Shown one piece after another: positions 37,402 through 44,309 of a DNA stretch of 64,000 nt. Origin of the DNA: Allochromatium palmeri (lineage in GTDB: Bacteria; Pseudomonadota; Gammaproteobacteria; Chromatiales; Chromatiaceae); NCBI RefSeq assembly GCF_009720725.1, contig NZ_WNKT01000013.1, forward strand, positions 16,625-80,624. The letters are read 5' to 3'. A program made the translations under genes and the position numbers. The notes beneath the pieces were generated by a model. That model was not told the origin of the DNA and searched no databases. It was given only the letters and a program-made list of their open reading frames with translations. The first letter of the stretch is position 1. Every line of letters begins with the position of its first letter.

Positions 37402-38868
37402 TTACAACGGCGCTACGCCGCCCTTCTTCAGCAAGCGTGCGGCGACGCGAAACAGGTCAGGCATATCGAGCCGATTGTCTCTGCGCCTGAACATGACGCC
37501 GATGCGCTCTAGCGCCGTAAAGAGTTCTGCCGCACCAGCGGCTTTGATGTCTGGAAAGGGCGGCATGTAGCCAGTCTCTTGTGCGTCCGTCTTGAGTGCT
37601 CTCACCGTTCCGGTTCGCTCCCAAACGCTGTAGACCTCCTGTTCCGGCTGCGGCAGCAGTAAACCGGCGAGGGGCGCCAACACACCCTTAATCCAGGGGA
37701 ACTCTTGGTGCAATTGGTCGACGCGGGTCTTGGAAGCCGCCCGCAGACCATGGCGAATTCCCTCGGCGGTGATGGCCCGATCATCAGGGGGCGTACCCTG
37801 TGCGGCCGCAGCGGTCATCATGCGAAGGAAGCTTCGAGGGGTAACTTCCTGGTACGCATCGGCGAGGTGCGCAATCGGCCAACGGTATGTATTCCCTTTC
37901 TTATAGCCATAACTTCCCTTGCCCATGTATCGTCCGGCCAGCCGAGTCATGACCCGCTGTTGATCCGCCGGGTCTCGCGCCAAAGACCAGCGGCGCGTCA
38001 GGATGGTTTGCCTGTCGGCGCTTCGCAAACCCTCGCGACCGAGGGTCCGCTCGAACGCAGAGGCGGCTTCAGGGTCTGGCGCAAGCGCGATTCTTGCGAA
38101 GAACAAGCCATACAGATCCGTCGGCGACCATGTCAATCGGACCGCACCAGTGCGCATCTTTGGCAACTCGACAAAGCGTAGGGCATCATCGTCCAACTGA
38201 TCGGGACGGATAAACAGCTTCGGCCGTAGCCTACGGTAGGCCCGCAAAGCCCAGACGACCTCAAGGAGCGCCTCGGTGAGGAGACGGCGACGAGCCCAGG
38301 TCCGGGCAACCGTATCCAAGGCGTCATAGAGAATAAGAAGGGTTGTGCCTTCATCACGCAGCCGTTGGTCGTGACGGTTCAGCAACGCTTCACGTTGCTC
38401 CCAATCCTGTGCCTGCGGGAAGAAGTCCTTTGGCTTTGCCAAGGATTCTCCAGCAGAGCGTTCAACGGCGCTGATCACGCTCGCCCACCAGAAGGCTTTC
38501 GCGTCTTCGATGCTTGCCTCGGCAGGCAAGGCAGCATCGATCTGCTCTGCGGAAATACCGTCAGGGCCTCCGATCCCTGTATAACCGAACTGAGCCGTGA
38601 CCTTCTCTAAACCAAGTCTTGGATAGGCGCTGGCTGCGGCGGCGCGGGTCTCGTCGCGACCTAGCACACCCGCCCAAAAACTCTTTCCACTGCCACGAGC
38701 GCCAAGGACGATCGGCGTGTTCGGATCCAACGCCGCGGCATGAGCCTCGGGTGCGTAAATGTCATCGAGGCTCGCCACATGAACACCGACGGCGTCGTTG
38801 GAAAGATCGCCGGGGATCTGTGCGATGGCGGCACGAATGTGGCGATAGTCCTCACTCTCAGACCGCAT
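37402..38868 (-). CDS. P-loop ATPase of a HEPN/MinD-like/ATPase cassette
   Basis: 488 residues. Walker A GARGSGKS (56-63) and a Walker B-like hydrophobic strand ending in acidic residues, LLILYDALD (177-185), followed by DTVARTWARRR. The segment WALRAYRRLRPKLFIRPDQL resembles the P-loop ATPases called Sll1717-like, whose role is unknown. A C-terminal region with helical, winged-helix-like features (LFTALERIGVMFRRRDNRLD) could bind DNA. The ATG at 38868, with GGAG seven bases upstream, overlaps the MinD-like gene by 11 bases, so the two are co-translated. No membrane segment. Confidence 0.65.
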   Translation of the reverse strand: MRSESEDYRHIRAAIAQIPGDLSNDAVGVHVASLDDIYAPEAHAAALDPNTPIVLGARGSGKSFWAGVLGRDETRAAAASAYPRLGLEKVTAQFGYTGIGGPDGISAEQIDAALPAEASIEDAKAFWWASVISAVERSAGESLAKPKDFFPQAQDWEQREALLNRHDQRLRDEGTTLLILYDALDTVARTWARRRLLTEALLEVVWALRAYRRLRPKLFIRPDQLDDDALRFVELPKMRTGAVRLTWSPTDLYGLFFARIALAPDPEAASAFERTLGREGLRSADRQTILTRRWSLARDPADQQRVMTRLAGRYMGKGSYGYKKGNTYRWPIAHLADAYQEVTPRSFLRMMTAAAAQGTPPDDRAITAEGIRHGLRAASKTRVDQLHQEFPWIKGVLAPLAGLLLPQPEQEVYSVWERTGTVRALKTDAQETGYMPPFPDIKAAGAAELFTALERIGVMFRRRDNRLDMPDLFRVAARLLKKGGVAPL

Positions 38869-40252
38869 CGGGGGACTCCGTATCATGTGCCGCGCTTGGG
38901 ACCGTATCCGCCGACAGACTCGCCTGGATCAGTTCCAGCAAAGATCCAAATGTCGCGCTGTAAATCTTTTCCGAAAGGAGATCTCGCCGCGTGAACGGGT
39001 CGAATCCCCGGTAATTCTGGTCGTCAAGTACCTGTACCGCTGCCACTAGCCCCTTGTCCTGGTCGGCAAATACTTGCTCGTCTGAGATCGCATCGTCCCA
39101 GGGCACATCGCCGAAAGGCTCTGCCGGAAGTGGGTCCGATGATGCAGCGACCCCACGTGGAGTCAATCCAACCTCCGTGGCAATATCGCGGCAGCGGTCC
39201 ATAAAAGCTTCCCGGCGTTCGCTTTCCAACGGTGCTTTGCCTTGAACGATCGTCAGACGCCACAGCCATTCAGGTGACGGACCATCCACATTTACGAAGC
39301 ACGCCAGGTGAGCGAACAACGCCTTGAATCCCTGGAGCGTCTGCGGCTCATCCAGCCCAAAAAGCAACACCTCCGCACCGAGTCCCAGGAACGAGGCTGC
39401 CGTGGACTCATGCAGACCGGCGCGAGCGTCGACTAAGATGGCGTCGTACTTGGTCGGGTCAGAGAACCGCTGGATCAGATCCACCACCTGTCCTCGGAAC
39501 GACATGACTTGGCCGTCTGGACCGACATCCTCTGCATAGGCGCGTGCAATCTTCGCCAGCACATCCGATGGATGAGCCAGAGCACGTCGGCCGAGTGCGG
39601 GCATCACGTCCAATCGACCATGTCCACCCGCTAACGCAGAGGGAGCAATCAAATCGTTCAAAAATGAGTGATCCAGACCAGAAAGGCCGTTTTCAACGAG
39701 CGCATCAAGGGTGCCGAATTCGGGGAGCGCTCGATCGTCCAATAGCATCGGGCCGAGTCCCGGAGCTTCCAGGTCCAAATCGATGACCAGGACGCGGCGC
39801 CCTCTGTAGGCAAGGTCTGCCGCCGCCACGGCGAGAGCCGTCGAGCGTCCGACACCGCCCTTGATGCTGGCGAAGACGAACCTCGGCGGCGGCGGTGATG
39901 GCTCAGCGGGCGCAAGCAGCCAGTCGGCGCCGACCAATCGGCGATCTAGCAAGCGGATTCGATACCCGTTGGCATCGACGATCACACTGCTGGGATCGTC
40001 GAGCACGCGCCTTGCGCCAATGTCGTCGCATCCGGCTAGAACACGATCGTCTCGGGCGTAGGCGCCGAGTTGCAGCCGCAGGGAATCCGACACGCGCTCG
40101 ACGACCTCCAGTTCAAGCGGTTTGGCGGCGAAGAAGGCTAGGCGACCGGCGGTATCCCGAAGCGCAACCCCAGAATGCAGCACATCATCACCCAACTCGG
40201 CCGCGACCACCCGCGCCAGAGCAACGAGGCTATCGTCGAAGCGAACTATCAT
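38858..40252 (-). CDS. MinD/ParA-like ATPase with a novel N-terminal domain
   Basis: 464 residues. The deviant Walker A KGGVGRST (131-138) has the signature lysine of SIMIBI-class ParA/MinD ATPases; VLVIDLDLEAPGLGPML and AILVDARAGLHESTAA are the switch strands. Residues 1-115 have no domain I recognise, ending in a proline-rich linker before the ATPase. The last ~60 residues (DPFTRRDLLSEKIYSATFGS) are also family-specific. Such ATPases work as ATP-dependent dimers on DNA or membranes. There is no ParB or parS-like neighbour, and the partners are a HEPN-like protein and a second ATPase, so plasmid partition is unlikely. GAGGA seven bases upstream sets the ATG at 40252. Confidence 0.75.
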   Translation of the reverse strand: MIVRFDDSLVALARVVAAELGDDVLHSGVALRDTAGRLAFFAAKPLELEVVERVSDSLRLQLGAYARDDRVLAGCDDIGARRVLDDPSSVIVDANGYRIRLLDRRLVGADWLLAPAEPSPPPPRFVFASIKGGVGRSTALAVAAADLAYRGRRVLVIDLDLEAPGLGPMLLDDRALPEFGTLDALVENGLSGLDHSFLNDLIAPSALAGGHGRLDVMPALGRRALAHPSDVLAKIARAYAEDVGPDGQVMSFRGQVVDLIQRFSDPTKYDAILVDARAGLHESTAASFLGLGAEVLLFGLDEPQTLQGFKALFAHLACFVNVDGPSPEWLWRLTIVQGKAPLESERREAFMDRCRDIATEVGLTPRGVAASSDPLPAEPFGDVPWDDAISDEQVFADQDKGLVAAVQVLDDQNYRGFDPFTRRDLLSEKIYSATFGSLLELIQASLSADTVPSAAHDTESPDAV

Positions 40253-40265
40253 GACAGCATCCTCT

Positions 40266-40670
40266 TCAGGTTCCGATCGCCCCAACGGCATCCTTGGCTT
40301 GCTCTCGCCATCGCTCCACCCAGTTCCGGTCGATATCATCGCCTTTGCAGTAACGCATATCAGTATCCCATTGGCCCATGAAGTTGGAGCTGTCGATGAA
40401 CTTCCGCAGCGGCATCGCGGTGCGGCCCAGTTGAGAGTCCCGCAGTAAGGTCTTCAGCTCAGGAAAATGGGCGTAAAACGGGTCTTCCCTGCGCTTGTCC
40501 TTCGCGAGTGGCCGCAAGCCCGCTTCCGCCATCATTGCCTTCACCGCACATTCGGCGGCAATGCCGTAGAGGTAGCCGGCCACGTCCCGGCGCTTGCCCG
40601 TGTCATACAGTACATGCGCAGCTTCGAGGTGGCGGCGAGCGGATGCAGGAAGGTCAGTACCGTAGGCCAT
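40266..40670 (-). CDS. HEPN-like domain protein
   Basis: 134 residues. The N-terminal half (ASARRHLEAAHVLYDTGKR, then AGYLYGIAAECAVKAMMAEA) has the four-helix pattern of HEPN proteins, many of which are RNases in toxin or defence systems. A possible catalytic R-x6-H is seen in RREDPFYAH, but its position is not the canonical last helix, so activity is uncertain. First gene of the minus-strand cassette: 13 bases to the MinD-like gene, which then overlaps the P-loop ATPase. No nucleotidyltransferase (MNT) antitoxin is adjacent. Confidence 0.68.
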   Translation of the reverse strand: MAYGTDLPASARRHLEAAHVLYDTGKRRDVAGYLYGIAAECAVKAMMAEAGLRPLAKDKRREDPFYAHFPELKTLLRDSQLGRTAMPLRKFIDSSNFMGQWDTDMRYCKGDDIDRNWVERWREQAKDAVGAIGT

Positions 40671-40980
40671 CTATGGGATGTACCCTCAAGTGGGGAACGA
40701 TTAGCAAACGATGTTCGAGGCGCTTGCCCAACCCCAACCTCATGCGCAAGCAGGTCTTTGCCCACAGCAAAGAAGCGGCTGGGGGATATTACCCCGCAGT
40801 CGGTCCTAGCCGCTGCGGCCCCCCCGACTTGGGCAGCTTGCAGGATAAACCGGGCGCTGATTCCAGCAAAGTCATTGACCATGCATGCGGTCGAGCTGCC
40901 CGGCCCGAGCCTCCAACTCGGCGCGCGGTGGATCGTCGCCATCGACCCGATAAGCCATCAGCAACCACAGACATTCTAGC
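40671..40980. other. Gene-free spacer upstream of the defence cassette
   Basis: About 310 bases with no gene I can support. It should contain the promoter of the HEPN-like gene on the minus strand. I see no strong -10/-35 pair or repeat. It abuts an MscS gene fragment, so the cassette's 5' border lies in recombined sequence. Confidence 0.35.
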
Positions 40981-41121
40981 GCCCATCGTCAGACGCAGGT
41001 TTCGCCATCCCCTCCCCGCGCAGCAGGATGATCTCCTGCGTCGGATAGGCGAACTCCACGCCGACTTCACGGAAGGCTCGGTAGATGGCCAGATTGATCG
41101 CCTGCTGGATATCTGTTGCGT
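40981..41121 (-). pseudogene. MscS-type channel C-terminal remnant
   Basis: About 140 bases nearly identical to the 3' end of the intact MscS gene at 54927 (about 95 percent over 130 bases), covering the coding for AINLAIYRAFREAGVEFAYP through the stop. Upstream similarity ends abruptly at 41121. A short plus-strand frame beginning at 41144 (MIRITKASELSEFLALD) follows and may be the start of another broken gene. It marks a junction between the defence block and the mnh operon. Confidence 0.8.
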
Positions 41122-41256
41122 CCCCTAGTACTGCGCACCGAATATGATCAGGATAACCAAAGCCAGCGAACTGTCTGAATTCCTGGCCTTGGATCGATCA
41201 GATTATCCAGGATATTATCGGCGCATGGTACTAGAGCTTGCGCCAGCTCAAGGGTT

Positions 41257-41601
41257 CTATTGCGAGCGATCGGACGCGCTGGCGCGAAACGCCCGAGGGA
41301 TCGCCGCGATCGAGCGAACCCGTAGATGCAGTGCCGCTTTGGCGAGCAGGTTGGCGCTGACCGGGGCGGTCATGAAGAGAAAGACAATGACCAACAGCTC
41401 ATGCAGCGCTAGCCCCTCGCCCTGGACGCTGAAGTGTAGGCTCGAGGCGGCGAGCATGGCGCCGATGCCCAGGGTGGTCGCCTTGGTCGGCCCGTGCAGC
41501 CGGGTGAAGAAGTCCGGTAGCCGGGCGATCCCGATGGAGCCGATGAGCGCGAAGGCTGCGCCGAGCAGCACCAGTGCCGAGACCAGAAGATCGATGAGCA
41601 T
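41257..41601 (-). CDS. mnhG: Na+/H+ antiporter subunit G
   Basis: 114 residues with three transmembrane helices. MnhG/MrpG is a small structural subunit of the multisubunit Na+(K+)/H+ antiporter in the inner membrane. The hallmark GSIGIARLPDFFTRLHGPTK follows TM1, and a polar loop leads into TM3 (ELLVIVFLFMTAPVSANLL). The ATG at 41601 is preceded by GGAGGGG. Last gene of the mnh operon on the minus strand, 14 bases after mnhF. Confidence 0.92.
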   Translation of the reverse strand: MLIDLLVSALVLLGAAFALIGSIGIARLPDFFTRLHGPTKATTLGIGAMLAASSLHFSVQGEGLALHELLVIVFLFMTAPVSANLLAKAALHLRVRSIAAIPRAFRASASDRSQ

Positions 41602-41615
41602 GTCTGTCCCCTCCC

Positions 41616-41888
41616 CTATTCGATCACGCGGCCTCGCACCAGATAGCGACAAAACGCGGCGGTGGCGAGGAACCCCAGCAGCGCCAGCACCAGGGCCGAT
41701 TCGAAATAGAGCTGGCTGTCGAAGTGGATACCAAGCAGCACCAGGAGCGCGATGCTGTCGATATAGAGGGTATCGAGCGCCAGCGCCCGGTCGGCCATGT
41801 CCGGCCCCCGCAGCAGCCCCCAGAGATTCAGCAAGAGGGCCAGACTGATCATGGCCAGAGCGACTGGCATCACGATTGCGAGCATCAT
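41616..41888 (-). CDS. mnhF: Na+/H+ antiporter subunit F
   Basis: 90 residues, three transmembrane helices, with the family motif LLRGPDMADRALALDTLY between TM1 and TM2. Structural subunit of the Mnh/Mrp complex in the inner membrane. Its start overlaps the mnhE stop by four bases (ATGA), so translation is coupled. Confidence 0.92.
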   Translation of the reverse strand: MMLAIVMPVALAMISLALLLNLWGLLRGPDMADRALALDTLYIDSIALLVLLGIHFDSQLYFESALVLALLGFLATAAFCRYLVRGRVIE

Positions 41889-42394
41889 GGGAAGATCTCC
41901 ATCAGCGGCTGTTCATAACGTTGCTTCAGATCCCGGCACAGCCGCTCCGCGGCCCCCGTCGCATCGCCGCCGTCCAGTGCATGGACCAGCAGGAGGGTGC
42001 GTCCGTCATCCGCCGGGCGGCGCAGATCCGCCGAGACGGTGCCCGGTGTCAGCGAGACAGTGCTCGCGAACAGATAGATCGCGAAGGGATCCTCGAGCGC
42101 GAGCGGCAGTTCGACGAAGAAGGGCCGCGGGCGACGTCGCGGATCAAGCACCAGCGCGGCGACGCGAACGTTCGCCGTCAGGATGTCCAGGCCGAGCCGC
42201 CACAGATAGCGCAGGATCAGCCATGGTCGGCCGGGTCGTCGGCGTCTTGGCCAGAACCCCGCTGTGGCCCCGGTGATGAGCGCCGCCAGCAGGGCGCCGA
42301 GCAGCACCTGCCCCGGCCCGACGCTGCCGACCAGCAGCAGCCAGAGCGCAAGCAGCGCGAGCGTGGTCAGTGGAAACCGCAGCCAGGTCATCAT
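41885..42394 (-). CDS. mnhE: Na+/H+ antiporter subunit E
   Basis: 169 residues. Subunit E of the Mnh/Mrp antiporter: two or three N-terminal transmembrane helices, then the soluble domain with NVRVAALVLDPRRRPRPFF and the conserved STVSLTPGTVSAD segment. The ATG at 42394 overlaps the mnhD stop (ATGA). A ~37-base piece of this gene (LVLDPRRR coding) seems to recur upstream of the MscS gene near 57630-57665. Confidence 0.92.
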   Translation of the reverse strand: MMTWLRFPLTTLALLALWLLLVGSVGPGQVLLGALLAALITGATAGFWPRRRRPGRPWLILRYLWRLGLDILTANVRVAALVLDPRRRPRPFFVELPLALEDPFAIYLFASTVSLTPGTVSADLRRPADDGRTLLLVHALDGGDATGAAERLCRDLKQRYEQPLMEIFP

Positions 42395-43977
42395 GGGTCG
42401 GTGCCCTCCTCGCTCACGGCGGATGCGCGGGGTACGAACCCCGCGACGGCCGCGACATAGTCGCCGTTGTCCAGGGTCTGGCGCGCGGTCGCCAGCGTGA
42501 AGCCGGTCAGGGGTCCGGCTAACAGCATCAGGAGCGGGCTGGCCGCGAGCAGTGCCGACGTGCCGACGAGCGCGGGGCGCGCCAATCCGGGTCGGCATTC
42601 CACCGCGTTCGCCACGGAGTCCTGCCGCGAGGCTGCCCCCCGGCGGCGCCAGAGCAAGAGCACGCCGGCGCGGGAGAGTCCCAGCAGCACCACGAAGCTG
42701 GAGCCGAGCACCGCCGCCCAAATCCAGGGCCAGACCGCTGGAGCGATCGCGGCCGGGTTCTGGACCGCGATCAGGATCAACGTCTTGCCGAGGAAACCGC
42801 TCAGCGGCGGTAGCCCGGCGATGGCGGTCGCCCCGAGCAGAAAGAGCGGCGCCAGGATTCGCACGTCGCGCGGCGGGTTGCCGATGACCAACCGATCGCC
42901 TTGAGCGCGTCCACTGGCGATCAGATCCGCGAGCAAGAAGAGCCCGGCGGTGATGAGCGTGGTGTGGACGAGGTAATAGAGGGCCGCCGCCAACCCCTCG
43001 GCCGTGCCCGGCGCGATCCCGGCCAACAGGGTGCCCATCGAGAGCATCACCAGATAGCCGATCATGGTCCCGAGCCGCGTGCTGGCCAGGGCGCCCAGAC
43101 TACCGGCGGTGATGGTCAGGACCGCGGCCCCCGTCAGCAGCCAGGTCACGGACCCCGCGAACGCCGGCCCCGAGCCGGTGTCCGGCAACAGACTGAGCAG
43201 TCGCAGCATGGCATAGAGCCCCACCTTGGTCAGGATGGCGAACAGCGCCGCCACCGGCGCCGACGCGGCCGCATAGGCGGGTACCATCCAGGCATGCAGC
43301 GGCGGCAACGCGGCCTTGAGCGCGAAGACGGTGAACAGCAATAGCCCCCCGGCCCCGGCGAGCCTCGCCTCGGTCGGCTCCAGGTGCCCCAGGCGACCCG
43401 CCAGATCGGCCAGGTTCAGGGTGCCCGTCGCCGCATAGATCAGGGCCGCGCCGAGCAGGAACAGGGATGACCCGACCAGATTCAGCACCACATAGTGCAG
43501 CGCCGCGCGGGTGCGTGCCGGACCGCCGCCCTGCGTCAGCAGGCCATAGGAGGCGATCAACAGCACCTCGAAGAAGACGAACAGATTGAAAAGGTCGCCA
43601 GTGAGGAAGGCGCCGGCCAGTCCGAACAACTGAAACTGGAAGAGCGCGTGGAAGTGACGTCCGGCGGCATCGCCACCGCCGGTCGCGTGGAGCAGCGCGG
43701 CGGTCCCGAGCAGGCCCGTCAGGGTCAGCATCAGGGCGGAGAGCCGGTCGCAGACCAGCACGATGCCAAAGGGCGGCGGCCAGCCGCCGATGGCAGTCGT
43801 GAGGATGTCGCCCTGGGCGGTCCGCGCCAACACGCCGAGCGCCGCCGCAAGCACGCAGAGCACACCCACCAGACCAATGGCCCGTTGCACCGAAAGCGGC
43901 AGGCGCGCGCCGACCAGCAGTAGCGCGCCGAATGCCAGTGGCAAGAGCAGCGAAAGCAGCATCGAGGGCGTACTCAT
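42391..43977 (-). CDS. mnhD: Na+/H+ antiporter subunit D
   Basis: 528 residues, about 14 transmembrane helices, homologous to the NuoN/NuoM proton-pumping subunits of complex I. The conserved Lys/Glu proton path is expected in TM5 and TM7 (FVFFEVLLIASYGLLTQ and ALKAALPPLHAWM segments, the latter with the Lys and His). Forms one of the two ion channels of the antiporter. Translationally coupled at both ends: 4-base overlap with mnhC upstream and mnhE downstream. Confidence 0.93.
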   Translation of the reverse strand: MSTPSMLLSLLLPLAFGALLLVGARLPLSVQRAIGLVGVLCVLAAALGVLARTAQGDILTTAIGGWPPPFGIVLVCDRLSALMLTLTGLLGTAALLHATGGGDAAGRHFHALFQFQLFGLAGAFLTGDLFNLFVFFEVLLIASYGLLTQGGGPARTRAALHYVVLNLVGSSLFLLGAALIYAATGTLNLADLAGRLGHLEPTEARLAGAGGLLLFTVFALKAALPPLHAWMVPAYAAASAPVAALFAILTKVGLYAMLRLLSLLPDTGSGPAFAGSVTWLLTGAAVLTITAGSLGALASTRLGTMIGYLVMLSMGTLLAGIAPGTAEGLAAALYYLVHTTLITAGLFLLADLIASGRAQGDRLVIGNPPRDVRILAPLFLLGATAIAGLPPLSGFLGKTLILIAVQNPAAIAPAVWPWIWAAVLGSSFVVLLGLSRAGVLLLWRRRGAASRQDSVANAVECRPGLARPALVGTSALLAASPLLMLLAGPLTGFTLATARQTLDNGDYVAAVAGFVPRASAVSEEGTDP

Positions 43978-44309
43978 GACTCTTCATCCCCTTGGCGCTC
44001 GTCGACCCGATCCGAGCCCAATTCGCTCAAGGCGCGGAGTGCGAGCATGAGAACGAAGGCGGTCATGGCGAAGCCGATCACGATCGCCGTCAGCACCAGG
44101 GCCTGGGGCAGCGGGTCGGCATAGGGCGAGCCGGAGGCGATCAAGGGTGGCTGATCGACGCGCAGCCCCCCGGCAGCGAAGACGAACAGATTGACGCCGT
44201 AGGACAGCAGCAGCAGACCCAGCACGACCGGAAAGCTGCGTGAGCGCAGCAACAGATAGATGCCGCAGCCGATCAGCAGACCGATCATAGTGGCGATCAG
44301 CCATTCCAT
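43974..44309 (-). CDS. mnhC: Na+/H+ antiporter subunit C
   Basis: 111 residues, three transmembrane helices, NuoK-like, with the conserved GLLLLSYGVNLFVF and ADPLPQALVLTAIVIGFA segments (NuoK-type Glu positions partly replaced). Inner-membrane subunit bridging the D and A subunits. Its ATG shares bases with the mnhA stop (TGATG). Confidence 0.92.
   Translation of the reverse strand: MEWLIATMIGLLIGCGIYLLLRSRSFPVVLGLLLLSYGVNLFVFAAGGLRVDQPPLIASGSPYADPLPQALVLTAIVIGFAMTAFVLMLALRALSELGSDRVDERQGDEES

Noticed and set aside
38858..40670. Plasmid partition (ParA) function for the MinD-like gene
   Set aside because: No ParB-like gene or cluster of parS-like repeats nearby, and the operon context is HEPN plus a second ATPase.
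40266..40670. HEPN-MNT toxin-antitoxin pair
   Set aside because: No minimal nucleotidyltransferase gene lies next to the HEPN-like gene.
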